Shown here one piece after another: positions 25,883-36,985 of a DNA stretch of 64,000 nucleotides. The DNA is taken from NCBI GenBank assembly GCA_026874595.1, contig CM049307.1, positions 49,815,178 to 49,879,177 on the forward strand, in the 5' to 3' direction. How positions within the stretch are numbered: the first letter of the stretch is position 1; each line of letters opens with the position of its first letter. A program made the translations under genes and the position numbers. Below the pieces are notes generated by a model, which was not told the origin of the DNA, ran no database searches, and saw only the letters and a program-made list of their open reading frames with translations. Origin of the DNA: Sipunculus nudus. Taxonomy: Eukaryota > Annelida > Sipuncula > Golfingiida > Sipunculidae.

Positions 25883-27119
25883 CAAGGCCGAGATCGGGAT
25901 CTGGACGGATCTTTGATCTGTCCAGCCCAAATTGTGATCGCAGTTCAGGCCGCCCTAAACTGCGATCGCAATCCAGGCTGGCCAGATCTTAGATTGGTCC
26001 AGCCCAGATTGCCATCGCAGTTTAGTCAGTCTTTCTTGCTTAAGGATCGCAATCTGGGCTGGACAGATCTAAGATCTGTCCAACTGAGATTGCATCCTTA
26101 ATTTGACCAGCCCATATTGCGATCCATGCTTTTACTATCACAGGAGTGACACATTGGATGTTTTACAAACTCATTTGGTATTGCACGGTACAATTTCCCC
26201 ATAATGAATACATATTCATAAAAAAGTGAAATCATGTTAAGTGAAAATTCATTTTATCATACTTTTAAAACTGTGTTACATAATAAAATGTTTTCAAAAT
26301 CAACTTCAGTAGCACACTAATATGTCAAGCAATGTCAGTCTCTCACAGTACACAACAAAAGTCCTTCTAAGTACCTGCGAAACAGTAAGCCAAGTCATTT
26401 AAAAATTTTAAATTAAAGTAAATTTTACAGCACTCGCTGAATACACCACTTACAAAGTAAACCCATACTTACTAAAAAATTCATGTTTAAAAAGGTTAAT
26501 AAAAATATATTGATTTTTTAAAAGATACATGATGGCTGCAAGTATAATATTTAGATGATAGCCTCAAGGTTAAGTTCATAATAATATTTATAATAACATA
26601 ACAACATTTTTTTAAACACTTTTTCAAAAACTTTTTTTACATGTACCTTTTATATTATAATTGTATTTATTATTGGGAAATAGTAACATACAATACTAAA
26701 TAGGTAAGTGAAATATCTCATGTTTCACTCCTGTGATAGGAAGGAGTGAAAAGTGCCTTTTTGTATTATAATTGTATTTATTATGGAGAAATGGTACCAT
26801 GCAATACCAAATCAGTTGGTAAAACATCCAATGTGTCACTCCTGTGATAGTAAAAGCATGGATTGCAATATGGGCTGGTCAAGTTTAGGATCGCAATCTC
26901 AGTTGGACAGATCTAAGATATGTCCATCCCAGATTGCGATCCTGAAGCAAGAAAGACAGGATCGTAATCTGGGCCGGACTAAACTGCGATCGCAATCTGG
27001 GCTGGACGGATCTAAAATCTGGCCAGCCTGGATTGCGATTGCAGTTTGGGCCGGCCTGAACTGCGATTACAGTTAGGGCTGGACAGATCTAAGATCCGTC
27101 CAGATCGCAATCTGGGCCT

Positions 27120-27121
<2 letters not shown>
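25883..27121. mobile_element. Foldback element with ~330-350 bp inverted arms
   Basis: The left arm (25883-26213) is the inverse of the right arm (26773-27121). The ends are CAAGGCC and GGCCTTG. Both arms carry repeated GATCGCAATCTGGGCTGG and palindromic GACAGATCTAAGATC-type submotifs, and both end inward at GTGTCACTCCTGTGATAGTA or its complement. The interior (26214-26772) is AT-rich and holds no transposase frame. A unit like this can fold into a giant hairpin. Arms built of short subrepeats fit foldback-type DNA elements. Both sides are (TA)n, so a TA target cannot be distinguished from the tract. Confidence 0.85.
26648..26851 (+). repeat. ~94-bp direct repeat at the inner edge of the right arm
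   Basis: 26648-26741 and 26758-26851 share TATTATAATTGTATTTATTA and end in CACTCCTGTGATAG. The outer copy belongs to the right arm. The inner copy lies in the loop and suggests that arms grow by partial duplication. Confidence 0.85.
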
Positions 27122-27192
<71 letters not shown>

Positions 27193-27197
27193 ATATA
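27122..27197. repeat. (TA)n tract flanking the foldback element, right
   Basis: Long TA tract starting immediately after the right arm. Confidence 0.97.
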
Positions 27198-27224
27198 ATG
27201 AAAATACTTAATATAGTGTTTGTG

Positions 27225-28610
27225 TTTAAAAGACGTCAGACTTCTATATCGATTTTAAACAATAGTGAAAATTAGGTGGGCATATCGCGTTTTAAATGTA
27301 AAATGATGAAAGAGCGGGGATAAAACGGGCTGTGACGAGCGATATCAAACTCAGGACGCCTGTCTGAAACAAGGATCTGCATTACTTATATAAACCTTCA
27401 GCTAAAGAAGGGAATTAATGTATTCGTGCCTTCGTTTGACAGACCTTTTTGTTGAAATTGCTGGTCGTGCAATGAATCCTTGGCTTATTTCGCGACGTCT
27501 TCTCTTAAAAGTCACATAAGTACATGAGGATTAAAGTAAGGGACATATAAATATGATGGCAAGAAAGAATTATCGCCGAAGTTTATAATAATACATTTAT
27601 AGTTTCATTTTACAATAGCCTCTATTGAATTGCAGTACATTTTCCATTTAATCACTGTAACTAGGTATGTATTTTATAAGATGTCAATAACAAACTTATT
27701 AAACAGTCAATCTAGCTTGCATAAAAGTAGACATAATAATTTATCGACGGCCAACTCATATCGCGGAAAAATAAAATGATTAACAAGAACACTCGGGTAA
27801 TTTATAATACTTCCAAGGAATAGACTCAAAAGAAAAGTGTCAAAAATTTTGTTATAAATATTACGTCTATTGAAAAGGACCGACATAGTGAGCTTGATCC
27901 TGTCATGAGTAACAAAGCGCTACCTCTCTTAAAGACTTCTCTAGCCCCCAGGTATAACAAAACTGTCGCTTCTTCCCTTTTTTCCAGAATATTGAATTTA
28001 AGCCGTAGCGCCAAAGTCAGACCTTTGTGTGTGTGTGTGTGTGTGTGTATTTAAATATCATGCTGGCATCTCTTCTCTAACTTATAGATGCGCTTTTAAA
28101 GTAAGTTTTTCATACTGGTCTCTTGTTCCGACTGAAAAGAAGACTGGAACCTCTGAATAAAAGGACCAATGAGGCAATCATATACAGGTGGGCTGACAAT
28201 CAGTTCAAAGCAAACGATCATTCACGTCGCCTTTCATCTCCAGCCGAGCAACATTTGATTGGGCTAGACAAACATTACAGATGAACAAACTGTGAAATAA
28301 CATTATTTAGTAAGGGCATCCTACCAATTACGATGTCAATAGAAGATGGGCAGCTAAAAGGAGGAGAGTCAGCATTTATCTGTATTTTAGGTGATATCAC
28401 AATGATGTATGATTTATACCAAGTATAAAAGTATAAAAATGTTAGGGTTATATTCCGGGTTTTACCGAATACTTTGCATGCGCCACATGAACAGAGATCA
28501 GGTTTAAGGATTGTATAAGGCAGCATCAAGACAGCTTTGTATGCGGATCATAAACACAGAAGCTTGTTTGTTTAATAAATGTTATTGATTCTGAGTTATT
28601 GATGTAAACA
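27225..28610. repeat. Second segmental duplication, copy D'
   Basis: Partner of 23270-24690. A (GT)n tract at 28026-28048 has expanded inside this copy right after GTCAGACCTT, where copy D has ordinary sequence. Confidence 0.8.
28026..28048. repeat. (GT)n microsatellite
   Basis: Pure GT tract of about 11 units, absent at the matching site of copy D. Confidence 0.97.
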
Positions 28611-29177
28611 ATATGTCAGGAGTTACATTGTAACTTAGTGTTGTATGAATTATTAGTAATAATGCTAGCCCGGCTCTATGTATCTCTCTTTGGCCTTCTA
28701 ACATCTAAATATTTATAAGATTTTATTAAGGTTTATCTATGACCATTCCCCCCGATATTCGATATAGAAACCATTTATATCGATTCATTGAAAATTATTC
28801 ATAACGGGCCTAGTATATTGAGTTGCAGTACCGGCAAATAATAACCCTACACTTTTTTATCTTTGACTCGTGGTGTTGTCATTGCATGTAGAATTCAGTG
28901 CCAAGTAGTATACATTAAAAATACGTGAAGGGATTATGCTTAGAATTGGAATATAGAACTGTTTGCTCTATGTCAATCCCCTTTTATCAGTTTGAACCTT
29001 AAGTCCATTGGCCTGTGATTATTAAATGTCCTTATCGGTTTACCACTCCGCCCTATAAATATCTTAAATGAATTTACTGTAAATATGCACTCCCTTGTTC
29101 AAGCTCAATTTACATATATGCTGTTTAAATGGAAAATGAATTAATGCAAAAGGTTTCGAACACAAGGGAACGCATGC

Positions 29178-29179
<2 letters not shown>

Positions 29180-29216
<37 letters not shown>
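29180..29216. repeat. (TA)n microsatellite
   Basis: Pure TA tract. Confidence 0.97.
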
Positions 29217-29219
<3 letters not shown>

Positions 29220-29401
29220 GAATTTACTATAATAACTCCAGAATGCACTCCAGAATCAATGAAGTCCGGGTTGTAATTAACGTTTTCAGCTTTTATTTGT
29301 TGGAATACGTTGTTTTCTTCTTGATATCCTCTTTTACAGAGCAGTGATGACAACTAATATATGTAGTTACTTGTGGAAAAGGAGGCATCCTAAGCAATTT
29401 C

Positions 29402-29418
29402 GGGGTCGATTCGACCCC
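29402..29418. other. Perfect inverted repeat GGGGTCGA-T-TCGACCCC
   Basis: Eight-base arms with a single-base centre, GC-rich in an AT-rich setting. It could be a dimeric protein site or a relic of a longer palindrome. Confidence 0.6.
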
Positions 29419-30544
29419 ACATACGACATTTAAGAAGTGGGAGGAATAAACACATTACAGATACCTGCTTCTTGGCCTATAAACCCATCCAACACCCGAA
29501 TGTATGCATAAATTGCCTGTATATATAGGTTTTGAGATTGTCTGACAAGTTTACCATCTAATCAGTTATACACTATAAATAGATATCTCGTTCCTAACGT
29601 GACTGACAAAGTAAATTGAACCTCTTTCACTTAGTCAAAGGTAAAATCAATCATTTATCTTTAGGTTGATCGGATTTATTTTTATGCATCATAATAGTCA
29701 TCATAATTATATTAGAATGGTTCAAGACAGAGTTGGTCAGAGCAATCTGAAAGAACTACAGTATACGTTCAATTCAGAATTAAATGAATACTCAAAACCT
29801 GTCGAAATATGTTTTTCACAAAGTCTAGTAAACACAATTAATGGGCTTTTGTAAAAAATTTATTGTTTAACATGAAATAGGCGGTTTTTATACATGATTT
29901 CTTATCTAGAGGTGATTGCTTAATGGTTTCTGTTTTGTTTATTAAGAAAGTGAATATGTTGAACATTTGCTATGTTTTATAAAATAGGCTCGACGCAAAG
30001 AATCGTAAGACATGACTTTTTTTCCTTACACGAAGAATTTTAACCATCTGATTCATGGCATTATGTGTCCTTTATTTCTTTCATGATGATCTTCTGTTTA
30101 TTGAGCCATTCTTTTCGTTTCCCTAACTGGAACTTTATTTCAACATCTGCAGGTTGGTGTTTTATCTGTTTTCAATCCTTTATTAACCATCCACAGGACA
30201 TTGTGAAACCTTTAAATTTAAAACCTTTAAAAGGGTATATGTTATTTAAAGATGGCCTCAGCTGCATGGCTGATCTAATTACAGTTTTTAGTTTATATAA
30301 ATGTTATCCATCAGTGACTGGTTTTGTGACCTAATTCACTATATTGTCAGATTTACTACCAAATATGTGGTGCGCATTCAACTAACATAGCATGTAGAGC
30401 CTGTCCTGACCAATTTAATATTTCTGATTTGTTTGTCTGATTTTTTTTTTACATCTTGGTAGGGTGGCTCTTAATGAAGGTCAAATGTATAACCTGTTTA
30501 AGCTTCCTAATAACCATGCAGCTGTCCTGAATTATACCTGAAGA

Positions 30545-30550
<6 letters not shown>

Positions 30551-30597
<47 letters not shown>
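30551..30597. repeat. (TA)n tract left of the MITE
   Basis: Pure TA tract ending directly at the element's CAG terminus. Confidence 0.97.
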
Positions 30598-30600
<3 letters not shown>

Positions 30601-30779
30601 TAGAATGCCTGCTAACGGCCAAGCCTCAGTAACGGTCAATACGTCTATAACGGTCAGATTTTCCGGTCCCGAATTTTCGACCGTTATATTTCATAATCAT
30701 TTTGTTGTCAATTACGGTTACTCCTGTATTGAGGCCACTTTCACCCAGTCCCGATGGTGACCGTATTACAGGCGTTCTA

Positions 30780-30782
<3 letters not shown>
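30598..30782. mobile_element. pogo/Tigger-like MITE, 185 bp, inside (TA)n
   Basis: Terminal inverted repeats read CAGTAGAATGCCTG on the left and CAGTAGAACGCCTG on the right (complement). Internal AACGGTC and ACCGTTA motifs continue the symmetry. The CAGT(A/G)GAAC-type end and TA target are typical of pogo/Tigger-related Tc1/mariner elements. It is too short for a transposase, so non-autonomous. Both flanks are (TA)n, so the TA duplication is implied but not separable. Confidence 0.8.

Positions 30783-30841
<59 letters not shown>
30783..30841. repeat. (TA)n tract right of the MITE
   Basis: TA tract starting at the element's right end, with one TG interruption. Confidence 0.97.
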
Positions 30842-30842
<1 letters not shown>

Positions 30843-31367
30843 AACGTAAAGAGAAAGAAAGGGAGAGAAAGAAACGGAGATATAAATGAAGATGCACACA
30901 TGATATTGTGATACTATCCCTCACCTTCATCCAGTAACAGTTAAGACAAGTCCATTCCATTACACCAAGCAGAAATCTTTAGTCAAACAACGTAGTCCAT
31001 GAAAAAGTATGAACAAAAAAAGACATAAAAATCTTAGTTTTAGGACAAGTTAAGACAGATTCTCGGAGCGCAAGCCATCTAAATCATGCATGCTCAAAAG
31101 AGGACAGTTAAGTGTGACAGTCCCGGGCAGAATACGTGACTGGAGATGATTGGATTCGTAAGGATCGACCCTGTGTGGTCTGATCGGACCATCAGCTGAT
31201 ATGATCACCTTCCCCGGTATGAATGTATAAACGTCATATCGCTGAAGATTTGTATGATAAGATGCTGTCTTTAACTTTAATCAGAAACGATCTACCATAG
31301 GACTGCTGCAATAACTATATCCAGAAAACGTGGCGCAGATCCATTCGGATATGTCAGGCATTTACCG

Positions 31368-31368
<1 letters not shown>

Positions 31369-31427
<59 letters not shown>

Positions 31428-31428
31428 G
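31369..31428. repeat. (TA)n microsatellite
   Basis: TA tract with two short interruptions. Confidence 0.96.
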
Positions 31429-32007
31429 ATTAAAATGAATAATATAGACACGTATAAGAGCTAGGACAGATATGAGTTAATACTTTAATACAATAGTGTA
31501 TCTTAATTGCTTTGGTAAGTACCACGATGAAAATTAAGAGTTCACAAATGAGCTAACATGTAAGCTGTAAAATATGAAATTAAAAAATCATTTTAAAACA
31601 TTACAGTACGATGATTATATAAAAGTTACCTCTTAAAAGAAACTGTTATGTCCACAATATCTTTTTCCTAATAAAACATGTAGTTGGTACGTTCAAATAT
31701 TAACCTTATTTCACGTGGATAACAAAACAATTACTTGATCTTTTCAAAGATGTTTTTCCCTCAGGTTAAGTTTATAGTTGACAACGTAAATTTAAAAGCT
31801 AAATGCATTTATAGTATTATGCCCGTTATCCAAAATAATACGAAAGGGAATGAGGAAAGAATAGTTTTAATCAAGGGACAGTGACAGCAATAGAAAAAAG
31901 CCTGAAAGATTTTACATCAGTTTACATCATTTAATCTACTGCATACATTTATTACCGCATCTCAGCGTAGGATTAATAAATCCCTAACTCAAAATCAGAT
32001 TTCCATT

Positions 32008-32010
<3 letters not shown>

Positions 32011-32042
<32 letters not shown>
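32011..32042. repeat. (CT)n microsatellite
   Basis: Pure CT tract of about 16 units. Confidence 0.97.
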
Positions 32043-32045
<3 letters not shown>

Positions 32046-33347
32046 TGGTAAAAATTATAAACTGATGCAGGAGGTCCGTCTCGTAGAATAACTTTCACTT
32101 TAAGTTTATTCTATTTTTTTAAATATTGAAGAATGAGTTGCTGCGCAAAAATTGAATGATGGATGTATAAATGATACAATAAGTTTTATATTCCACTGTT
32201 TTTGGCATTTATTAATCATTAATATCTATAAATCTAATCATTAATATCATATGAAATGTACAGCCAACTTTTTGCAACTGAAAACGAAATGAGCAAACGA
32301 AATGTTTATTTTTCTCATATATATATACATATTGGAGTTGGAACTAGTCTGCCGGGAGTACTGAAGATGGCTTTGTTCGCCCGTCTCTATGATTGATAGA
32401 GCGGAACACCAGTCTAGAGGCAGACCCAAGAATTTGTGAAGTGAGAGTGGATCATATACGATGAGAATCTAATACCACAGAACAGGTACACAGGTCTCTA
32501 GGGGATGACCGTTAAAAATAGGGAGCACAGTAACAAAAACGAATCGCCTTAAGGAGGGTTTACACCCCTGCTCTTTGCAGCCTATTGTACTTTCAACATT
32601 CGCTATCCAAGTGTAGTGGATCAGACATGTAAATTCATCAAAAGGTATGTATAACTGAATATATGCTAGTATGTGTGTGTATGTGGGAATTTATTAATTA
32701 CATTAATACATAATACATTTCCTTCATCAGATATACAACTGGGCATATTTTGATATACTTTCACTATTATTACTATAACAGTTACTATTATACAAATTTA
32801 GTTAGCTATTGGGGAAAGGTTATATATTTGATAATCTATTACTTTGGATTTTATTACTGTTATTGTTATAATTAGAGCTTAAACGATCTATTATCAATAC
32901 TCTCACCATTACTTTGAAAAGCTGTAATGTCTTAATACTGTGACGCTAACATATTACTGTTCCTTTATCCTTGGTTTGAACTTATTTCAAGCTAAACCCT
33001 AGATTATTATTTCTGTATAAATATATCTATATTTCATACTCTCTGAATATATATATTTTGAAATCAGTTATGCATTAAGACCAGCTTCGTCTTGTTATTT
33101 TCAAAATTTACATTCACTGGCATGCATAATGACCTTATAATACAAATACACTGAAAAATAAATTTTCTACGGTAGAGGAAATAAAAGAAATATTAGTTCA
33201 TAATTATTTTACATTGATGACAATTTTTAAATTTTACAGAGTCTTGGCTGGCATCAACCCGATCAAGGGATTGAAGGTGAAAAGAGAGGAATCAAAAGAG
33301 ACCAGCTATATACCAGCAGCAAGGTCTGAAAGTTGTGTTCCAGCCTC

Positions 33348-33604
33348 CAGAGGCGGATTTAGGGGGCGGGGAGCCCCCCCCCCCCCCCTCGACCTAACCA
33401 AAATAATCTCATAAAAACTCATAGTACACTAAGCGTATAGAACAGTTACAATGTATGTTTTGCTTATAATGCATTTAAGCGACTCCAGACCGCACGATTA
33501 CAACCTAAATATTCTACACCTGGGCCATTACCTCCAACCAGCCCCCCTAACCCCCAGCGCCCCCCCCCCCCCCCCGTATCCTGTAATTCCAGTATCCGCC
33601 CCTG
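33348..33604. mobile_element. Small TIR element with C-tracts, 257 bp
   Basis: Ends are CAGAGGCGGATTTAGG on the left and CAGGGGCGGATACTGG on the right (complement). Just inside the ends lie C15 (33374-33388) and C16 (33560-33575). GCCTC directly precedes the left end and directly follows the right end, a possible 5-bp target duplication. CAGRGGCGGAT-type ends are often assigned to hAT, but an 8-bp duplication is not seen, so the superfamily is open. No protein frame. Confidence 0.7.
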
Positions 33605-34200
33605 GCCTCTGCATGTGACTTCGATAATAAATGGACAATCTGAGGGAAAACAAAAAGACTGCGTGTTGTTGAAGCTGGCGGGGTTTCAACTTTTCAACCA
33701 TTTTCACAAATGTATTATGAAATTTCATATTCTATTCATTGCAAAATGTATTAAAAATGATTGAATGCGATAACTTTTTAATGTATACCTATATATGCAC
33801 ATGTGGGTAAAATATTCTTTCTGAGTTGACTTAATGTTTCATTTTTGTGAAACTTTCTGTACCTTTGCAGTATCCAGATACTTTTCGCAAGCGGTCATTG
33901 AAGGCTTTCTTTCACAGACCATATATCAAAGATCATTGAATGGCTTGATTTTTTTTACCTGGAACTGATTGCCTTAGAAATATCTGAAATCTTGCTGTAA
34001 TGTTTACAATGTTATAGAGGACAGGAATGTTATAAAAACTGATCTGGTTTGCTGTATGGAGGTTTATGAATACTGGGTATATATTTGATGTAGATTCTTG
34101 TCAAAGCTATCGATTGCCATTTTAATTGTATTTATTTTTTTCTGAACTAACGATTAATGTTTGTATCGATCTTTTTGCATCTATCGATATATTGTGGCTC
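33605..34200. other. Stretch without recognisable feature
   Basis: AT-rich, with no supported gene or repeat. Confidence 0.5.
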
Positions 34201-34203
34201 TCT

Positions 34204-34486
34204 GCATGACGTAATAAAATGTTTGTATACATGAATAAGATTCAGTGTCTTCTTTTCAATCATTAAGGCCATGATTTTCTTAAATGACGTAATAAAACCG
34301 TAACATTTAAATTTAAAATTACGATTTTATTTACGTAAATTTACGCTATATCTTAATGCCAAATGAGCATAAAATAACGCAATTTGTCGTGTAAAATTAC
34401 GCGAATGATTTAATCAAATGTGCGTAAAATTACGTGACTATGCAGCGTCAACTTTGCTGCCACGACCCTGTCGCGTAAAATAACGC
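34204..34486. repeat. Cluster of CGTAAAATTACG-like near-palindromes
   Basis: Near-palindromes occur at 34331-34346 (TTACGTAAATTTACG), 34367-34380, 34389-34403 (GTGTAAAATTACGCG), 34422-34436 (GCGTAAAATTACGTG) and 34473-34486. Two TGACGTAATAAAA strings lie upstream (34207 and 34284). They may be repeated binding sites or a decayed tandem repeat. Confidence 0.55.
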
Positions 34487-34499
34487 ACAATTTGTCTCA

Positions 34500-35240
34500 G
34501 TGTAATCTCTCTAGTTTCCATTCTTATTCAAGCGTTGTACTCATAATAAGGCCACAAACAAAAATGTACTGTTAAACGGACTCTAAGGACAAAATATATA
34601 TGGTGCCACGGTTCTTCATCTTTTTTCATCAATTGATACTCAACACGTGAAATTTTGCCAAATTTCCTAGATATTACCAAAAAAATTACTTCTGTTCTTC
34701 AGAACAGTGTATATATGATCAACATATAATTTAGTCCATTTTCCGAATCTTTCAGAATTCTTATAGAGAATTTTTGCTATAGCACAACATTGCAACATTA
34801 CAAAGGACCTGGCCTTCATTTGCAAAAAGAATTGATCCAAAATATTGGAGCGGTGAATCTTCTAACAATGTTTTCTGTATAGTTTTCGTATTCAGTTTTC
34901 ATATGGGTATTTGTCAATCTGGAAGTTTTCAGAAAAAAAGGAGACACGCTAGGTACATAGTACCAGTTTTCCCCAGTAGATGTCAGCACCAAATATAACC
35001 CGCCTCACAACTGAGGAACTCCGTGCACTGAATCAACCTAAGGATTAAATTAACATAGAGGCCTAATATAATATGAAAAACGGACGACGTGATTATTTAA
35101 ACCCTCCTTGCTTGTAGGCTAATGGATAATGTGGTTAGGTAACATGACATGGCCGACATGTTATTAACCCCGTTACGAGATGTTAATCAGAATATTTTGT
35201 ATACATGATAATAGATTATACTCAGCTTTAAACTCCAGTT
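34500..35240. other. Stretch without recognisable feature
   Basis: AT-rich, with no supported gene or repeat partner. Confidence 0.5.
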
Positions 35241-35249
35241 ACACACCAA

Positions 35250-35650
35250 CGTTGTCTGTACATTTTTGTGATATCAGCGGGACTCTGCAGACATATTAAT
35301 AAACTGTAGGTTATTCCTGTTATAATGCACGTGAGTGAGGTATCAGCTTATTTATTGACAGGCTGTTATAGTGAACACAGTTCGTGCGCCTGTTCTGGCA
35401 CACAGAAAAAAAACTATGAAACCTGAAGTGGTTGGTTGCATATGCGTGCAAGCTGATAAATCACTTTTTAGTTGCAAAACGCAATACTCTGGTTCGTCTA
35501 ACTTACCGCAAGGTGTCTTTTTTTAATGTGTTTGGATTATTTTTGCGAGCCTCCACATGCTATACACAATTGATATTAACAATACGAACATGCCTGTCTG
35601 CGGTAGGATCGGCATTTTGTTTTATATAAAAAACGTTCGAGAGATTATCT
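35250..35650. repeat. Duplicated segment E, copy 1
   Basis: Matches about 45730-46130 in the same orientation. Landmarks are GGTTGCAT, the AAAACTCTGGTTCGTC-type stretch, GAATGTGTTT/TAATGTGTTT, GCATTTTGT and TGCACCGTTGGATCG against TGCGGTAGGATCGG. Diverged, with no conserved frame. Confidence 0.65.
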
Positions 35651-35788
35651 GTAATTAAGAGACAAGGTCCATTTTAATATTAACAACAATAACCCTGAGC
35701 AACATAAGGGGAAAGAAAGTTTAGGAAAAACAGATTATTGTATCATATTATATGTAATTTTTAATCTGTAACAATCCATCAGGTATGA

Positions 35789-35802
35789 ATATATATATAT
35801 AT

Positions 35803-35846
<44 letters not shown>
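35789..35846. repeat. (TA)n microsatellite
   Basis: TA tract with an ACACAT interruption near 35803. Confidence 0.96.
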
Positions 35847-35850
<4 letters not shown>

Positions 35851-35954
35851 TTGGTTAATTAAACTTATGCCTGATACTAATAATAGAGCTTCCTTTCAGG
35901 AATTATCTGAGAATTTATAAAAATGTGTAACATGTCAGTTTATGGGAACCCCGA

Positions 35955-36420
35955 TGAGGAACTGCCTGCCGCGCGTCAAAACGCTCATGTTACGTCGGAA
36001 GTCCAGGATTCTCCTACTGATGCACTTAACATGCGTGAAGTGTCGTCTGCATGCTCGGTTTACCAGATCGCCTGCAGGTTTTCCCGCGCAAACGCTGACG
36101 AGAAACACATTTCCGCGAATACATACAAGTTAACGCCACCTGCATGCAATTTGCAAATATATGTTCACTGAATCTGTCGTGCTCTGAAGTCCAAGGTCCC
36201 CGCTTTCATCGTTCTCCCGCTGATGAAACTAACATGCGTGAGCTCGTCTGCTTGGTTAAGCACCACTTGTCGTCTGCTGCGTTTCCCGCGCAAACTGCTA
36301 TATTCCTGAGAACTAGCGTGCAAGTTTCTGTGAAGTAAGCTTACATGTTCCTTTGACATTGCTACACGACATGTTGCCGCTGGTTTTCCCGCGGAAATAC
36401 ATATAACAGACGATATACAG
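35955..36420. repeat. Degenerate ~200-bp repeat with E2F-like cores
   Basis: Two related units (about 36015-36180 and 36215-36330) and a shorter third share CTGATGMA..TAACATGCGTGA and (T)TTTCCCGCGCAAAC. TTTCCCGC cores sit at 36079, 36282 and 36384, and a weaker GCCGCGCGTCAAAACGC lies near 35968. TTTSSCGC is the known E2F/DP consensus. This block is clearly less AT-rich than its flanks. Two short plus-strand frames here are not conserved between units. Confidence 0.55.
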
Positions 36421-36538
36421 TTTTTCAAGAATGGCACCTCTGCATGTGTGGGTGTACTGCGCCTGTTTATTTGCTGCGTACTGGTATCTTACACATAGAA
36501 GATGTATAGCTGTAATAGATATTATGGTTTGGAATAGA

Positions 36539-36614
36539 ATCATTGTCCATTGGTGCTCTGTATCATCATAAATCGCATCATTGTCCATTGGTGCTCTGTA
36601 TCATCATAAATCGC
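36539..36614. repeat. Perfect 38-bp tandem duplication
   Basis: Copies at 36539-36576 and 36577-36614 are identical. Each begins ATCATTGTCCATTGGTGC and ends TCATCATAAATCGC. Confidence 0.95.
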
Positions 36615-36819
36615 TTTACAAGTGTGATCTCGTTAAAGACCGTTTCTACAAATATTATATTTATGGATGGACAGTTCATTATCAAAATGTAAATTTACAT
36701 TTTGTAAGGGACAAATTGAGCGTTGGGGGTAATAAATGAAGTTAAGTGTATGTATTAATGTAATTTTCCATAAGAGGCATTGTATCTGTCAACTGCCCTT
36801 CTTCACGTTTACTTCTCTG

Positions 36820-36985
36820 ATCATCTTTCACCATGTATACCATTTACCTTTCACCTTGTATATACACATACCACTAAATACCTTCCCCATGTATTTTTCA
36901 CCGTGTACCTTTCACCCAATATATACCTTTCGCCGTGTATGTACCTTTCACGTTTCATGCCGTTCCCTGTGTACCGTTCACCGAG
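36820..36985 (+). repeat. CACC-type minisatellite, left part
   Basis: Degenerate 14-17 bp units of the form TTTCACC(A/G)TGTACC. The array resumes at about 37745 after the SINE. Confidence 0.75.

Larger units (their letters stand above)
28615..30550. other. Mostly featureless stretch with one (TA)n tract
   Basis: Contains (TA)n at 29180-29216 and a perfect small palindrome at 29402-29418. Otherwise AT-rich with no supported gene. A minor continuation of D' homology may reach about 28660. Confidence 0.5.
30842..33347. other. Stretch with two microsatellites and no gene
   Basis: Holds (TA)n at 31369-31428 and (CT)n at 32011-32042. The remaining AT-rich sequence shows no supported gene, RNA or repeat partner. 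Confidence 0.5.

Noticed and set aside
25796-27076. 101- and 107-codon plus-strand frames with similar RNLGWTDLRS-like repeats
   Set aside because: They come from the two inverted arms of the foldback element, whose subrepeats lack stops. The similarity reflects near-palindromic DNA.
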